Below, piece by piece: positions 26,768-33,997 of a stretch of 40,437 nt of DNA. The stretch comes from a virus, in IMG/VR virus record IMGVR_UViG_3300028831_000280, positions 1-40,437 of that record; one strand, given 5' to 3'. The notes under the pieces are model-generated. The model was not told the DNA's origin and did no database searches. It worked only from the letters and a program-made list of their open reading frames with translations. The stretch's first letter is position 1; the number at the start of each line of letters is the position of its first letter. Made by a program: the position numbers and the translations under genes.

Positions 26768-27062
26768 CCGGAACGACTCGTGGGAACTGACGCGCGCCAT
26801 CACGGGCGACGACAAGTTCGCGACGGAGAACTACTTCACCGAGCACATCGTTGGAATGATCAACGCGCTGCGTGAGGAGAACGAGCACATCCGCAGCCAG
26901 CTCGACGCCGCCATGAAGCACGTCGAAGTGATGCGGACCAAGCGCGCGTATCAGCGTGACGGTTGGCTGCGCATCGACCTGGAAACGTTGGATCGTCTGC
27001 TCGCGACGAACATGCCCACGTTCATGGATGAGATCCGGAGGTTACATGGTGAACGCGACTGA
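26760..27062 (+). CDS. Coiled-coil hypothetical protein, 100 aa
   Basis: Residues ~30-65 form a charged helix (INALREENEHIRSQLDAAMK) predicting a short coiled coil. The C-terminal part is helical. No family recognised. Confidence 0.65.
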   Translation: MVDRNDSWELTRAITGDDKFATENYFTEHIVGMINALREENEHIRSQLDAAMKHVEVMRTKRAYQRDGWLRIDLETLDRLLATNMPTFMDEIRRLHGERD

Positions 27063-27318
27063 TGAGCGACGACGTCGACTCGAGGTTCTGAAGGTAGGAG
27101 TCGACGTCGCGCTCGCGACGATCGACGAGTACGCGGATCTTCTTCAGGACACGGTGGACAACACCTACCGCGCGGTGACGACGCATCAGCTGCGCAGCAT
27201 CATGCTGGTTCTCGAGTACGTCACCGAGAAGATGCAGCCCAGCGACGTCGCGATCGACGAGTTGGCACGCCTGCTCTACCGAGACCTGCACGCTGAATTC
27301 CCGGACATCGAACCGTAG
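27046..27318 (+). CDS. Hypothetical helical protein, 90 aa
   Basis: ATG 27046 (GTG 27049 equally possible) after GGAGG. An all-helical protein (ERRRRLEVLKVGVDVALATI...). No motif recognised. Confidence 0.65.
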   Translation: MVNATDERRRRLEVLKVGVDVALATIDEYADLLQDTVDNTYRAVTTHQLRSIMLVLEYVTEKMQPSDVAIDELARLLYRDLHAEFPDIEP

Positions 27319-27331
27319 GATTCACGTGTTG

Positions 27332-27337
27332 TAGGAT
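27332..27337 (+). promoter_or_regulatory. Possible -10 element
   Basis: TAGGAT preceded by TTG, 50 nt before GTG 27387. No convincing -35. The same hexamer occurs before the gene at 29664. Confidence 0.4.
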
Positions 27338-27386
27338 AGACACACAGCACAACAAATTGAAGCGGAAAACCGTTGGAAGGATTCAA

Positions 27387-27947
27387 GTGACCGTTACGGA
27401 AAACACGGAAATCGCCGCCGAGGCGACGTCCGAGAACACCGCCTCCCCGTCCGAGGCGCCCACCGTCGTCAACGCGACGTACAAGGACCTCGCGTTCGCG
27501 ACGTGGAAGCTGACCTACCACCTCTGCTACGACGAGGACGCGTTCTGCGCGGACGGCGCCAACGAGTACCTGCGGCGCTTCAACCTGCCGGAGCTCGTGC
27601 ACGTCGACGGCAACCACGAGCTGATGGACAAGTACCTCAACGCGTGGTACAGCTTCACGCACTGGAACGTCGCGGACGAGACGGACAACACGTGGATGCG
27701 TGACCGTCTGGCTCGCACGATCCGCGCGGACCTCCAGCGCAACGAGCCGAAGTCGCGGGCCACGATGAACCAGTGGCTCACCGAACTCGGCATCGAGGAG
27801 ATCCCGGAGCCGCGTCCCGAGCACCGGCACGCGCGCTACCGCGTCAGCACGCGTGGTGACGTCAACAGCGCCATGATCGCCGAGGCGCTGAACGCCAAGT
27901 ACCCGGAGCTGGACGTCCAGGTGGCCTACGAGGGCAACCGCTTCTGA
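27387..27947 (+). CDS. Hypothetical protein, 186 aa
   Basis: GTG 27387 after TGGAAGG; the in-frame TTG at 27357 is rejected. Acidic, low-complexity N terminus, then a mixed fold with LTYHLCYDEDAFCADGANEY and MNQWLTELGIEEIPEP. A single-gene unit between a promoter-like element and two hairpins. Function unknown. Confidence 0.68.
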   Translation: MTVTENTEIAAEATSENTASPSEAPTVVNATYKDLAFATWKLTYHLCYDEDAFCADGANEYLRRFNLPELVHVDGNHELMDKYLNAWYSFTHWNVADETDNTWMRDRLARTIRADLQRNEPKSRATMNQWLTELGIEEIPEPRPEHRHARYRVSTRGDVNSAMIAEALNAKYPELDVQVAYEGNRF

Positions 27948-27950
27948 GCC

Positions 27951-28023
27951 AACGTCCGGCGCCCCGGACGTTGTCAGCTTGATCGTCAAGGCCGTGACGT
28001 GCTACCCGCGCGTCGCGGCCTTG
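27951..28023 (+). terminator. Two tandem terminator-like hairpins
   Basis: AACGTCCGG-CGCC-CCGGACGTT (27951-27972), then CAAGGCCG (27987-27994) / CGGCCTTG (28016-28023). Neither has a long T run. Together they close the 27387 gene's unit. Confidence 0.7.
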
Positions 28024-28042
28024 CCGCTGAGAGGAGGCTAGA

Positions 28043-28258
28043 GTGACGCACGTGCTGGTTGACTTATCGCTACGCGTTGCCTACCTGGTGGATGACCAGG
28101 GAACCGCTCAGCTAGCCCAGTCGGGCGTTACGCGCTCGTCCGCGCGCGACGCGCTGGCTGACTGGGGCTACGAGTTTGCGCCGAACAGCGAGTGGGAGAT
28201 CACGGACATACTCAACGCGATCGACGCCGTTCGTCGGCCAGTCGAACTGAAGGAATGA
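28043..28258 (+). CDS. Hypothetical protein, 71 aa
   Basis: GTG 28043 with GAGGAGG 5 nt upstream. A small alpha/beta protein (VTHVLVDLSLRVAYLVDD...). The stop overlaps the next ATG. Confidence 0.65.
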   Translation: MTHVLVDLSLRVAYLVDDQGTAQLAQSGVTRSSARDALADWGYEFAPNSEWEITDILNAIDAVRRPVELKE

Positions 28259-28509
28259 TGATGGAGAGTTACACACGTCGCGCCACGAAGGCGTTCAGCT
28301 TTCTCTGGTCGATTCTGACGCTGGTCGTCGTCGTCATGGGTGTACTCGTCGGCGCGATCACCGAACCCATGCCCGACTGGTTCGCGATCATGTTCCCGTT
28401 TGTGACGGCGATTGGCGCTGGCGCGTGCGGGTTTCTTCACGGAGTTACGTTGGCAGCCGCGCGTCAGCTCGACAAGCAGGCGCAGGACGAAGAGGAAGTA
28501 GGACAGTGA
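28258..28509 (+). CDS. Two-span membrane protein, 83 aa
   Basis: Hydrophobic segments FLWSILTLVVVVMGVLVGAI and FAIMFPFVTAIGAGACGFL, then an acidic tail. ATG 28258 or 28261. Function unknown. Confidence 0.62.
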   Translation: MMESYTRRATKAFSFLWSILTLVVVVMGVLVGAITEPMPDWFAIMFPFVTAIGAGACGFLHGVTLAAARQLDKQAQDEEEVGQ

Positions 28510-28631
28510 TTCTCGCCGCGGTAGCATCCACCGACGAGAAGATGAGCGTCGTCGCGCTCGTGCTCATCGTGATCTCGGTCGTTGGTCCGATTCTCGCGCT
28601 CAAGTGGCGCTTCGGGAAGAAGCGTAAGTGA
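28506..28631 (+). CDS. Tiny single-span membrane protein, 41 aa
   Basis: GTGA overlap. One span (VVALVLIVISVVGPILAL) and basic tail (RFGKKRK), consistent with N-out orientation. Function unknown. Confidence 0.55.
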   Translation: MILAAVASTDEKMSVVALVLIVISVVGPILALKWRFGKKRK

Positions 28632-29008
28632 ACGTCTGGACGACCCAGCCGCGCTGCTCGAACTGCCGCGCGCGGCTGGCGTTCGACGACTACCGTGAGC
28701 ACAAGTTCTCGTGCTCACGGGCACGTGGTTGGACCGAGATTGCACTGCTGCCGCGACGCGATCCTGGTCGCAGCATTCACCGTTCGTGGTTGGCCAAGTT
28801 TCCGAAGGACCGGAGGCAGAGAAAGATGATGAAGACGACGACGTGGCACGTGCTGCCGTCGCACGTCATCACGCACGTGACGGACCGCATCGCGGTGTTC
28901 AACGACAGCGACGCGAACGCGCACGTGGAGGTGACGGCTGACGGCGAGCTGCTCGTGAAGCCTCTGGACTTCGGCCGACTGATCGTCTCGTACCTGGCGG
29001 TGGAGTGA
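28628..29008 (+). CDS. Zinc-finger-containing hypothetical protein, 126 aa
   Basis: GTGA overlap. CSNCRARLAFDDYREHKFSC in the N terminus has Cys/His spacing like a C2HC finger; the rest is basic, then beta-like. Possibly nucleic-acid-binding. Confidence 0.62.
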   Translation: MNVWTTQPRCSNCRARLAFDDYREHKFSCSRARGWTEIALLPRRDPGRSIHRSWLAKFPKDRRQRKMMKTTTWHVLPSHVITHVTDRIAVFNDSDANAHVEVTADGELLVKPLDFGRLIVSYLAVE

Positions 29009-29223
29009 TGGAGCGCCACGTTCACTTCGGTTCGGGGTACGGTCCAGGGGTGCTCGACTTCCTCTGGGACGTCGATCTCCTGGGCAAGCGTGTCGCGTAC
29101 TTCCTCAGCTCCGAGAACGAGGAGGGCTGGACGGCGTTGCACGACATCATGTACGAGCGCGCGCACGCCGGTCTAGCACTCGAGCAGATCGCCGCCGACA
29201 GCGCCGATGTGTGGCTCATGTGA
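29008..29223 (+). CDS. Hypothetical protein, 71 aa
   Basis: ATG 29008 in the upstream stop. An acidic, helical protein (DLLGKRVAYFLSSENEEGW...). No motif recognised. Confidence 0.6.
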   Translation: MERHVHFGSGYGPGVLDFLWDVDLLGKRVAYFLSSENEEGWTALHDIMYERAHAGLALEQIAADSADVWLM

Positions 29224-29654
29224 AGTGGCACGGCGAGGATTACTTTGCCAAGCGACGCGGGGTCACCCGCGTCGCGCTGCTGCTTGGCCACTGGGTTGTC
29301 AAGCTGCCCTCGGCGCGCAGTCACGGCGAGGGTCTCAGAGGTGTTCTCTGGAGCTTGGCGCGCGGCGTCGTCGCCAACCAATCCGAGTGGGAGTGGAGCA
29401 ACTACGAGGACGTCAGAGGCGTCTGTAGGGCACGCTGGTCACTGCTCGGCGGCCTGGTCAACGTCTACCCTAGGGCGCTGGCGATTCCGCGGGAACGCGT
29501 CGTCGACTTCGACGCGATTCCGTACCTTGGACCGACCGATCCGAACAACCGGAACGTCGGCATCCTGAACGAGGAAGTCGTCTGGATCGACTACGACCGG
29601 AACTGGAACGACTGTCAGCCCTGCACACACGTTAATGATCATCACTCGCGATAG
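29220..29654 (+). CDS. Conserved-type phage protein, 144 aa
   Basis: GTGA overlap at 29220; GTG 29211 in the same frame is possible. Contains LLLGHWVVKLPS, LRGVLWSLARGVVANQSEW and LLGGLVNVYPRA, the pattern of a phage protein seen in both coliphages and actinophages (hydrophobic GxWVVKxP and W-LLANxSE). Function unknown to me. Confidence 0.65.
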   Translation: MKWHGEDYFAKRRGVTRVALLLGHWVVKLPSARSHGEGLRGVLWSLARGVVANQSEWEWSNYEDVRGVCRARWSLLGGLVNVYPRALAIPRERVVDFDAIPYLGPTDPNNRNVGILNEEVVWIDYDRNWNDCQPCTHVNDHHSR

Positions 29655-29658
29655 GATA
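29653..29658 (+). promoter_or_regulatory. -10 element of a probable leaderless gene
   Basis: TAGGAT ends 6 nt before ATG 29664, where transcription should start, and no ribosome site is present. The same arrangement occurs at 34181 and 39509. Confidence 0.55.
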
Positions 29659-29663
29659 CACGT

Positions 29664-30113
29664 ATGCCGATCGACGACCTCGACCCGACCGTTCCCTCGA
29701 ACGTCAGGCAGCCCGTCTGCATCCGCTGCGCCCGCGAGCTGGTCTCGCTGCGATCGCAACGCGCCGGCTACGGTCACGAGTGCTGGACGGCCATTCTGGC
29801 CGCGTCGCGGCTGCCCGAGATCCGTGAGGCACGCTGGTCGTTCGAGCAGCTCGACAGCGCGATCGAGCTGATGCGCGAGGGTGGCATCGTGCTCTGGCGT
29901 CAGACGACGCGCAACGTCGTGTACCGGTCGTCCGCTCACGACGGCGAGACGCACTACCTGACGACCAAGCAGGCGTGCAACTGCCCGGCTGGACGCTGGG
30001 AGCGCGCGTGCTACCACCGTCTCGCGGTTGTGATCCTAAACCTCTCCATGACGACGTCGCGCTCGCGGCGACGTGACTACGCAGCCGAACGTCAACGGAA
30101 GGTGACAAGTTGA
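29664..30113 (+). CDS. SWIM-type zinc-finger protein, 149 aa
   Basis: C-terminal CNCPAGRWERACYHRLAV fits the SWIM zinc finger (CxC-xn-CxH), usually a DNA- or protein-binding domain. N-terminal CIRCARE with GHEC adds another possible site. No ribosome site; a TAGGAT -10 directly precedes the ATG, so the mRNA may be leaderless. Its role may be in recombination or regulation, but this is not established. Confidence 0.75.
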   Translation: MPIDDLDPTVPSNVRQPVCIRCARELVSLRSQRAGYGHECWTAILAASRLPEIREARWSFEQLDSAIELMREGGIVLWRQTTRNVVYRSSAHDGETHYLTTKQACNCPAGRWERACYHRLAVVILNLSMTTSRSRRRDYAAERQRKVTS

Positions 30114-30199
30114 TCGAGATCATTGCCATCGGCGCCATCTTCATTGCGGCGGCTTGGCTCGTTGAAGGTGTTGTGTCACGACGAAAGAGGAGGAAGTAA
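30110..30199 (+). CDS. Tiny single-span membrane protein (TTG start)
   Basis: A 29-aa protein, TTG start in a TTGA overlap after GGAAGG. One span (IIAIGAIFIAAAWLVEGVV) and a very basic tail (SRRKRRK). A sister gene follows immediately. Confidence 0.5.
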   Translation: MIEIIAIGAIFIAAAWLVEGVVSRRKRRK

Positions 30200-30306
30200 T
30201 GCCCGGTGGAATTCCCAGTGAAGTCATCTTTCTTGGCGTCGGCATCGGCGCTCTGCTGATCATCCTCATGTTGTTCGGTGGCGGTAGCGGCAAGAAGAAG
30301 AGGTGA
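30199..30306 (+). CDS. Tiny single-span membrane protein
   Basis: A 35-aa protein, ATG overlapping the upstream TAA, GAGGAGG upstream. One span (VIFLGVGIGALLIILMLFGG) and tail GKKKR. Similar plan to the preceding peptide. Confidence 0.6.
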   Translation: MPGGIPSEVIFLGVGIGALLIILMLFGGGSGKKKR

Positions 30307-30312
30307 GTAGCA

Positions 30313-30570
30313 GTGAGTGAGTTGCCGTCGCACGGCACAGGCTGGTCCGAGACCGAGGTGCTGCTGGACGTCGTCGAGGTGTACAACACCTGGGATGGCA
30401 ACAGCACGCCTGACTTCAGCACGGCGCAGGAACGACTGCGCGAACGATTCACAACGCCGGAGTTGATCGCGCTCGACGCGATCGCAGCTTCACTCCACCA
30501 ACTGATCGAGGCGGAGCGCATGCGCCGCATCGAGGAGGCTCAAGCAAGTGCATCGTCGCAACCGTCCTAA
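30313..30570 (+). CDS. Hypothetical protein, 85 aa
   Basis: A helical protein (LLDVVEVYNTWDG...LRERFTTPELIALDAIAASL). GTG 30313 after GGTGAG. No motif recognised. Confidence 0.62.
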   Translation: MSELPSHGTGWSETEVLLDVVEVYNTWDGNSTPDFSTAQERLRERFTTPELIALDAIAASLHQLIEAERMRRIEEAQASASSQPS

Positions 30571-30664
30571 CGGTGGCGTACCCGATTGGTTCTACTGGAC
30601 GCTGGCGCTGATCGTGCTGCTGATCGGCGCCCTCGCGTTCATGTTCAGCGATTGGATCTTTTGA
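30548..30664 (+). CDS. Tiny single-span membrane protein, 38 aa
   Basis: GTG 30548 overlaps the preceding gene by 23 nt after GAGGCTCAAG. One span (WTLALIVLLIGALAFMFSD). The next ATG overlaps its stop. Confidence 0.5.
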   Translation: MHRRNRPNGGVPDWFYWTLALIVLLIGALAFMFSDWIF

Positions 30665-30852
30665 TGAATGCACGTGACGTTCCTGAGGATAGCGCGCGTG
30701 GCATGCGCTGTCCACAGTGCGCAGCGCGACGTGGTGTACCGTGTCGTGAGTCTGGCATCTCTAGCGTCGGGCGCATCAAGCCTAAGAAGCGCGCGTGCAT
30801 GGCGCGACGGCGCGCGTGGCTCGAACGCAACAACACCGAGGAGACCTCGTGA
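30664..30852 (+). CDS. Small zinc-finger protein, 62 aa
   Basis: RCPQCAARRGVPCRESG resembles a short CxxC-x7-C zinc knuckle found in small actinophage and host proteins. Very basic. TGATG overlap. Confidence 0.65.
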   Translation: MNARDVPEDSARGMRCPQCAARRGVPCRESGISSVGRIKPKKRACMARRRAWLERNNTEETS

Positions 30853-31220
30853 ACGACGACAACGCCCAGGCGCGCATGACCGCAACCGGCAAGATCGTGG
30901 AGTATCTGCACGGTGAAGGTTCACTCATTCCGCGTGACACCGCTGGGCACGCGACCGAGATCGCCCAGGTGTTGAGTAACGCGGGTCTCCTGATCGACCC
31001 GGGTTACCAGGTCGCGATCAGTCCCGATCGACTCAACGAACTCAAGCACGCTGAGGTGATGCTCGCCGCGCTGAACGCAGCGGGTGTCGACAACTGGGAC
31101 GGGTACGACAACGCCATGTTCAAGCTGCACGGTGTCGACGAGACGACGTTGGAGATTCTTCAACGTGACGGTGAGGACCTCGGTCCCGTAACCGAGCCGA
31201 AACCGAGTGAAGACGTTTAG
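30849..31220 (+). CDS. Hypothetical protein, 123 aa
   Basis: GTGA overlap. A helical protein with a soluble, acidic C terminus. It ends at the next promoter. No motif recognised. Confidence 0.65.
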   Translation: MNDDNAQARMTATGKIVEYLHGEGSLIPRDTAGHATEIAQVLSNAGLLIDPGYQVAISPDRLNELKHAEVMLAALNAAGVDNWDGYDNAMFKLHGVDETTLEILQRDGEDLGPVTEPKPSEDV

Positions 31221-31233
31221 TGTGATATAGTTA
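31220..31233 (+). promoter_or_regulatory. Extended -10 promoter, TGATATAGT class
   Basis: GTGTGATATAGTTA, one base different from the element at 11043. Followed by an ACGGAAACT leader. -10 is TATAGT (31226-31231). Confidence 0.72.
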
Positions 31234-31280
31234 CACCGGTACGGAAACTAAGAAGGGACTTAGAACGTTGAGGGGGACCG

Positions 31281-31463
31281 GTGAACGAGTGGGAGTTCGA
31301 CGTCGGCGTGTCGACCCACGACTTGCTGCGGCAAGGCGTGGTCGTGCGTCACTACACAAGGGTGACAGTCAGCGCCGAGTCCTACACCAAGGCACGGCTG
31401 ATCGCCTGCCAGTTGTCCGCGTGCGGCGGCTGGATGCCAACCGAGGCAACGCTAGTCGCGTAA
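31281..31463 (+). CDS. Hypothetical protein, 60 aa
   Basis: GTG 31281 after GAGGGGG. A small alpha/beta protein (VSTHDLLRQGVVVRHYTRV...) of a type common among phage accessory genes. Function unknown. Confidence 0.62.
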   Translation: MNEWEFDVGVSTHDLLRQGVVVRHYTRVTVSAESYTKARLIACQLSACGGWMPTEATLVA

Positions 31464-31618
31464 CGCGTCGCGCCAAGCAGCGCGCTCGCGCGCGACGCGA
31501 CGCGTGGCAGCTCGTGGGTCTCATTATGGTGGGACCACTGCTGTGGCTGCTCTGGCCGGTGAAGTCACTCTTCTACTACATCCCTAAGTGGTACGTCGAG
31601 TTTCTTCTCGGTATCTAA
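31421..31618 (+). CDS. Membrane protein with basic N terminus, 65 aa
   Basis: GTG 31421 overlaps the previous gene by 43 nt; a later GTG is possible. Arg-rich first half, then a span (LVGLIMVGPLLWLLWPV) and aromatic tail. Start uncertain. Confidence 0.45.
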   Translation: MRRLDANRGNASRVTRRAKQRARARRDAWQLVGLIMVGPLLWLLWPVKSLFYYIPKWYVEFLLGI

Positions 31619-31624
31619 GTCGTG

Positions 31625-31633
31625 TGTTAAAAT
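31625..31633 (+). promoter_or_regulatory. Extended -10 promoter
   Basis: TG-T-TAAAAT (31625-31633), then the CGGAACGAGCGGAACGAAGG leader. No clear -35. Confidence 0.6.
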
Positions 31634-31670
31634 ACGACGCAACGGAACGAGCGGAACGAAGGGAGAGACA

Positions 31671-32324
31671 GTGCCGTCAAGCAAGCATCGACTGACCGCT
31701 ACGCGCGTTCGTGATCTGCTCGCAGTCAAGCAGGTTCACAACGACGTCCAGCTCATGGGTGAGAACCTCGGGCGTGCACCGATTATCGTCCACCGCAAGA
31801 GTGATCAGCGCGTGCGCATTCCGGTTCAGCCCGCGTGGCAAGTCCTTGTGACGGGACGTCGCACCGATCCCGACGGTAGCTACCGCGACGGGTTCAACAA
31901 GACGTTCCTGATCAACACGCAACTCGGCAACCGAGACGCGCAGCTCGAAGCTGCCAAGGCCTGGGCTGCCGAGCAGTACGGTCTGTCGGACTGGGTCAAG
32001 ACGCCGTTCGGAGGCTGGACGTCCAAGGCGTACCTGGACCTGCGGCTGCGCGTCCTGCTGCCCGCTCACTTTGACGAGAACTACGGCAAGGTGAAGGAGC
32101 AGGAGCAGACCGAGATCAAGCGTGTCGCCGAAGCTCTCGGTGACACGGTGGGAGACGAGCGCATGTTCCGCGTCGTCATCCACTTGTACTCTCAGCCCGA
32201 ACCACCGCTCTACGTCCTCGCGACGAACGAGGACAACGCTCGCCGGCAGGTTACGCAGCTGTTCACGCGCGTGGCTGGAACGCGCATTCTGGACAGCATC
32301 AGGTTGTACGTCTACGACGCGTAG
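31671..32324 (+). CDS. Hypothetical protein, 217 aa
   Basis: One of the larger unknown genes, with its own promoter and leader. N-terminal basic region (SKHRLTATRVRDLLAV), a middle WAAEQYGLSDWVKTPFGGW and a C-terminal alpha/beta part. I do not recognise a family. GTG 31671 after GGGAG. Confidence 0.7.
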   Translation: MPSSKHRLTATRVRDLLAVKQVHNDVQLMGENLGRAPIIVHRKSDQRVRIPVQPAWQVLVTGRRTDPDGSYRDGFNKTFLINTQLGNRDAQLEAAKAWAAEQYGLSDWVKTPFGGWTSKAYLDLRLRVLLPAHFDENYGKVKEQEQTEIKRVAEALGDTVGDERMFRVVIHLYSQPEPPLYVLATNEDNARRQVTQLFTRVAGTRILDSIRLYVYDA

Positions 32325-32344
32325 ACGTCAAGGGAAGGAAAGCA

Positions 32345-32539
32345 GTGTCCAACGAACTGATCATCGGCATCGTGATCGTCGGCATCATCATCCTGATCGC
32401 ACGCAAGTGGGATTCCTTCAAGTGGATCTTCGCGCTCGGCCTCATCGTCTTGGCCCTGTGGACCGCGTACGACATGGGCATGTTTGACGAGATGATCGGC
32501 GGCGCCAAGGACAAGCTGCCCTCGGTCTCGGTCGAGTAA
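32345..32539 (+). CDS. Two-span membrane protein, 64 aa
   Basis: Two hydrophobic segments (LIIGIVIVGIIILIA and WIFALGLIVLALWTAYD), then an acidic tail. GTG 32345 after GGAAAG. Function unknown. Confidence 0.62.
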   Translation: MSNELIIGIVIVGIIILIARKWDSFKWIFALGLIVLALWTAYDMGMFDEMIGGAKDKLPSVSVE

Positions 32540-32668
32540 GTGCCGTGGTACAGCAGTGGCGGGGCGGTGGTCTCCATCGCCCTGACTCTCTTTTACCTGG
32601 CGTACGTTGGCGGAACGATCAGACGAGAGTTGCGCCAACGGAGGGTGAATGAGCAAGAAGAATCGTGA
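32540..32668 (+). CDS. Tiny membrane protein, 42 aa
   Basis: GTG 32540 directly follows the upstream TAA. One span (GAVVSIALTLFYLAYVGG) and a charged tail, overlapping the next gene by 20 nt. Confidence 0.5.
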   Translation: MPWYSSGGAVVSIALTLFYLAYVGGTIRRELRQRRVNEQEES

Positions 32669-32900
32669 GCAGGGAGCCCGCTGTTCGCGAATGCCAGGTG
32701 AGTGTTTCGACACCGAGCAGGCTGCGAACGACATGCGTGTCACGCGGCAGATCAACGTCGCGACAGGTGGCATGGGTAGCGTCGTGTACCAAGTGCGTCC
32801 GTGCCGCTGCGGGAAGTTTCACCTGATGACAGACGAGGACCTGAAAAAGTGGGAAGCAGCACGACGCGCTATCCGAGCCGAGAAGAGACGCAATGCGTGA
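32649..32900 (+). CDS. Hypothetical Cys/His protein, 83 aa
   Basis: ATG 32649 after GGAGG. Contains CSRMPGEC and PCRCGKFHLM, possibly zinc-binding, plus a basic C terminus. The last part resembles zinc-ribbon phage proteins with a CRCGxxH motif. Confidence 0.62.
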   Translation: MSKKNREQGARCSRMPGECFDTEQAANDMRVTRQINVATGGMGSVVYQVRPCRCGKFHLMTDEDLKKWEAARRAIRAEKRRNA

Positions 32901-32923
32901 CATCCTACGGTAAGGATTGCACT

Positions 32924-33137
32924 TGATACGATTTGCCTAGTTCGACGGAAAGCAACAGAGACTTTTGCGCTAGTGCGTCAAAACATCATCCATCATCATT
33001 GTGCGGATGTAAAGGTTCGACCGGAGGGATTAATCCGTTCCTCTGTCATGGGAGTTCCTGCGTGACTAGCGTGACGAGAGGTGTGGCTCGCGCTTAGATC
33101 CTACCCTAAGCGCGAGCCCCTCGAGACTGGAGGCACA
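32924..33137 (+). ncRNA. Long structured leader RNA
   Basis: TGATACGAT (extended -10, 32924-32932) would start a ~200-nt leader before GTG 33138. It contains an A/T-rich stretch unlike its surroundings, a GGATTAATCC palindrome, a GGTTCGACC motif and a perfect 13-bp hairpin GGCTCGCGCTTAG (33085-33097) / CTAAGCGCGAGCC (33106-33118). A cis-regulatory RNA or small RNA is plausible. No known class recognised. Confidence 0.5.
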
Positions 33138-33326
33138 GTGCCAAAGAAGATGTACGTCAAGGAACCGCCGGTGATCTTCAACGAGCTGCTCGCGGAGGTA
33201 CGCGCGAGTCAGCCAGAGGGTGAACCGGAGTTTACGATCAACACCGACGATCCCGCCCCGCCACCGTTCGCCGCGGCGTTGATCGAGGAGCACTACCCAC
33301 CGCAGAGTCAGCTCCCTCTGGACTAG
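33138..33326 (+). CDS. Hypothetical protein, 62 aa
   Basis: GTG 33138 after CTGGAGG. Acidic and proline-rich C terminus (DDPAPPPFAAALIEEHYPP), probably mostly disordered. Function unknown. Confidence 0.6.
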   Translation: MPKKMYVKEPPVIFNELLAEVRASQPEGEPEFTINTDDPAPPPFAAALIEEHYPPQSQLPLD

Positions 33327-33354
33327 CACAAACACTTCGGGGATCACCAACTTC

Positions 33355-33438
33355 ATGTGGCGTTACGTTGTCGCGGTATTGTCTCTACTCGTGCTCGTAG
33401 GAAGTGGAGTAGGGTGGGTTTGGTTGTACGTGTGGTAA
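33355..33438 (+). CDS. Tiny membrane peptide, 27 aa
   Basis: MWRYVVAVLSLLVLVGSGVG... is one hydrophobic span with aromatic ends. The ribosome site is weak (GGGGATC). Less GC-rich than its neighbours. Tentative. Confidence 0.4.
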   Translation: MWRYVVAVLSLLVLVGSGVGWVWLYVW

Positions 33439-33454
33439 CGGAAAGGACGGAACG

Positions 33455-33838
33455 ATGGGACTGCTTGACCGATTCTGGGACGCGACAACACCACTGGAAC
33501 GACCGGCGGCTGCAACGCTGCGTCAGAGTGCGCACGAGCGTCAGGTGGCCCACGCCACCGAGGCGCGCAATCGAATGCAGAAAGTCGAGTACGACAGTGA
33601 CGGCACACCGTTGCTGTGGTTCGACGTTACGGTGACGTCGCTCGGCGGCGTCATGAACGTTCCGATCGCGTGGCCCGCGCGCGATCAGGACGACGCGCGT
33701 GATACGTTTCTCGAGTGGATCAACTCTGACGACTGGCACACGGTCGACTACGTTGAGAACGGCGCGCACACGAAGCTGACGTTCCGTGGCTCGTGGGTGG
33801 CAGGATTCATGATCGGCGCGGGACGCAAGAACCAGTAA
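33455..33838 (+). CDS. Hypothetical protein, 127 aa
   Basis: ATG 33455 after the CGGAAAGGACGGAACG leader. Starts MGLLDRFWDATTPLERP. A helical first half and beta-like second half. No motif recognised. Confidence 0.66.
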   Translation: MGLLDRFWDATTPLERPAAATLRQSAHERQVAHATEARNRMQKVEYDSDGTPLLWFDVTVTSLGGVMNVPIAWPARDQDDARDTFLEWINSDDWHTVDYVENGAHTKLTFRGSWVAGFMIGAGRKNQ

Positions 33839-33872
33839 GTTGTAGCGAAGGGACTGCGATCTCTTCGCGCAA

Positions 33873-33949
33873 GCCGGGCAGTACGCCAAACGGCAGAGCG
33901 ACTCGCCTCAAAAGCGAGTGTGTTGTGGGTTCGAGTCCCACCCCCGGTA
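33873..33949 (+). tRNA. tRNA-Leu-like (CAA) with short variable loop
   Basis: Anticodon arm CTCGC-CTCAAAA-GCGAG gives anticodon CAA (Leu, UUG). T arm GTGGG-TTCGAGT-CCCAC is perfect. Acceptor GCCGGGC/CCCCGGT has one C-C mismatch, and the D arm is irregular (CGC/GCG). The variable region is only 5 nt, whereas bacterial tRNA-Leu normally has a long arm. It may be a mis-charged or specialised tRNA. Confidence 0.75.
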
Positions 33950-33962
33950 CTGAGGTCTACAG

Positions 33963-33987
33963 TTTCACTCTAAGGTGAAGAGTGAAA
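33963..33987 (+). terminator. 9-bp A/T-rich hairpin
   Basis: TTTCACTCT (33963-33971) / AGAGTGAAA (33979-33987), 7-nt loop, 11 nt before the holin start. It may hinder ribosome access or protect the tRNA 3' side. Confidence 0.55.
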
Positions 33988-33997
33988 GGGTGTAGCC

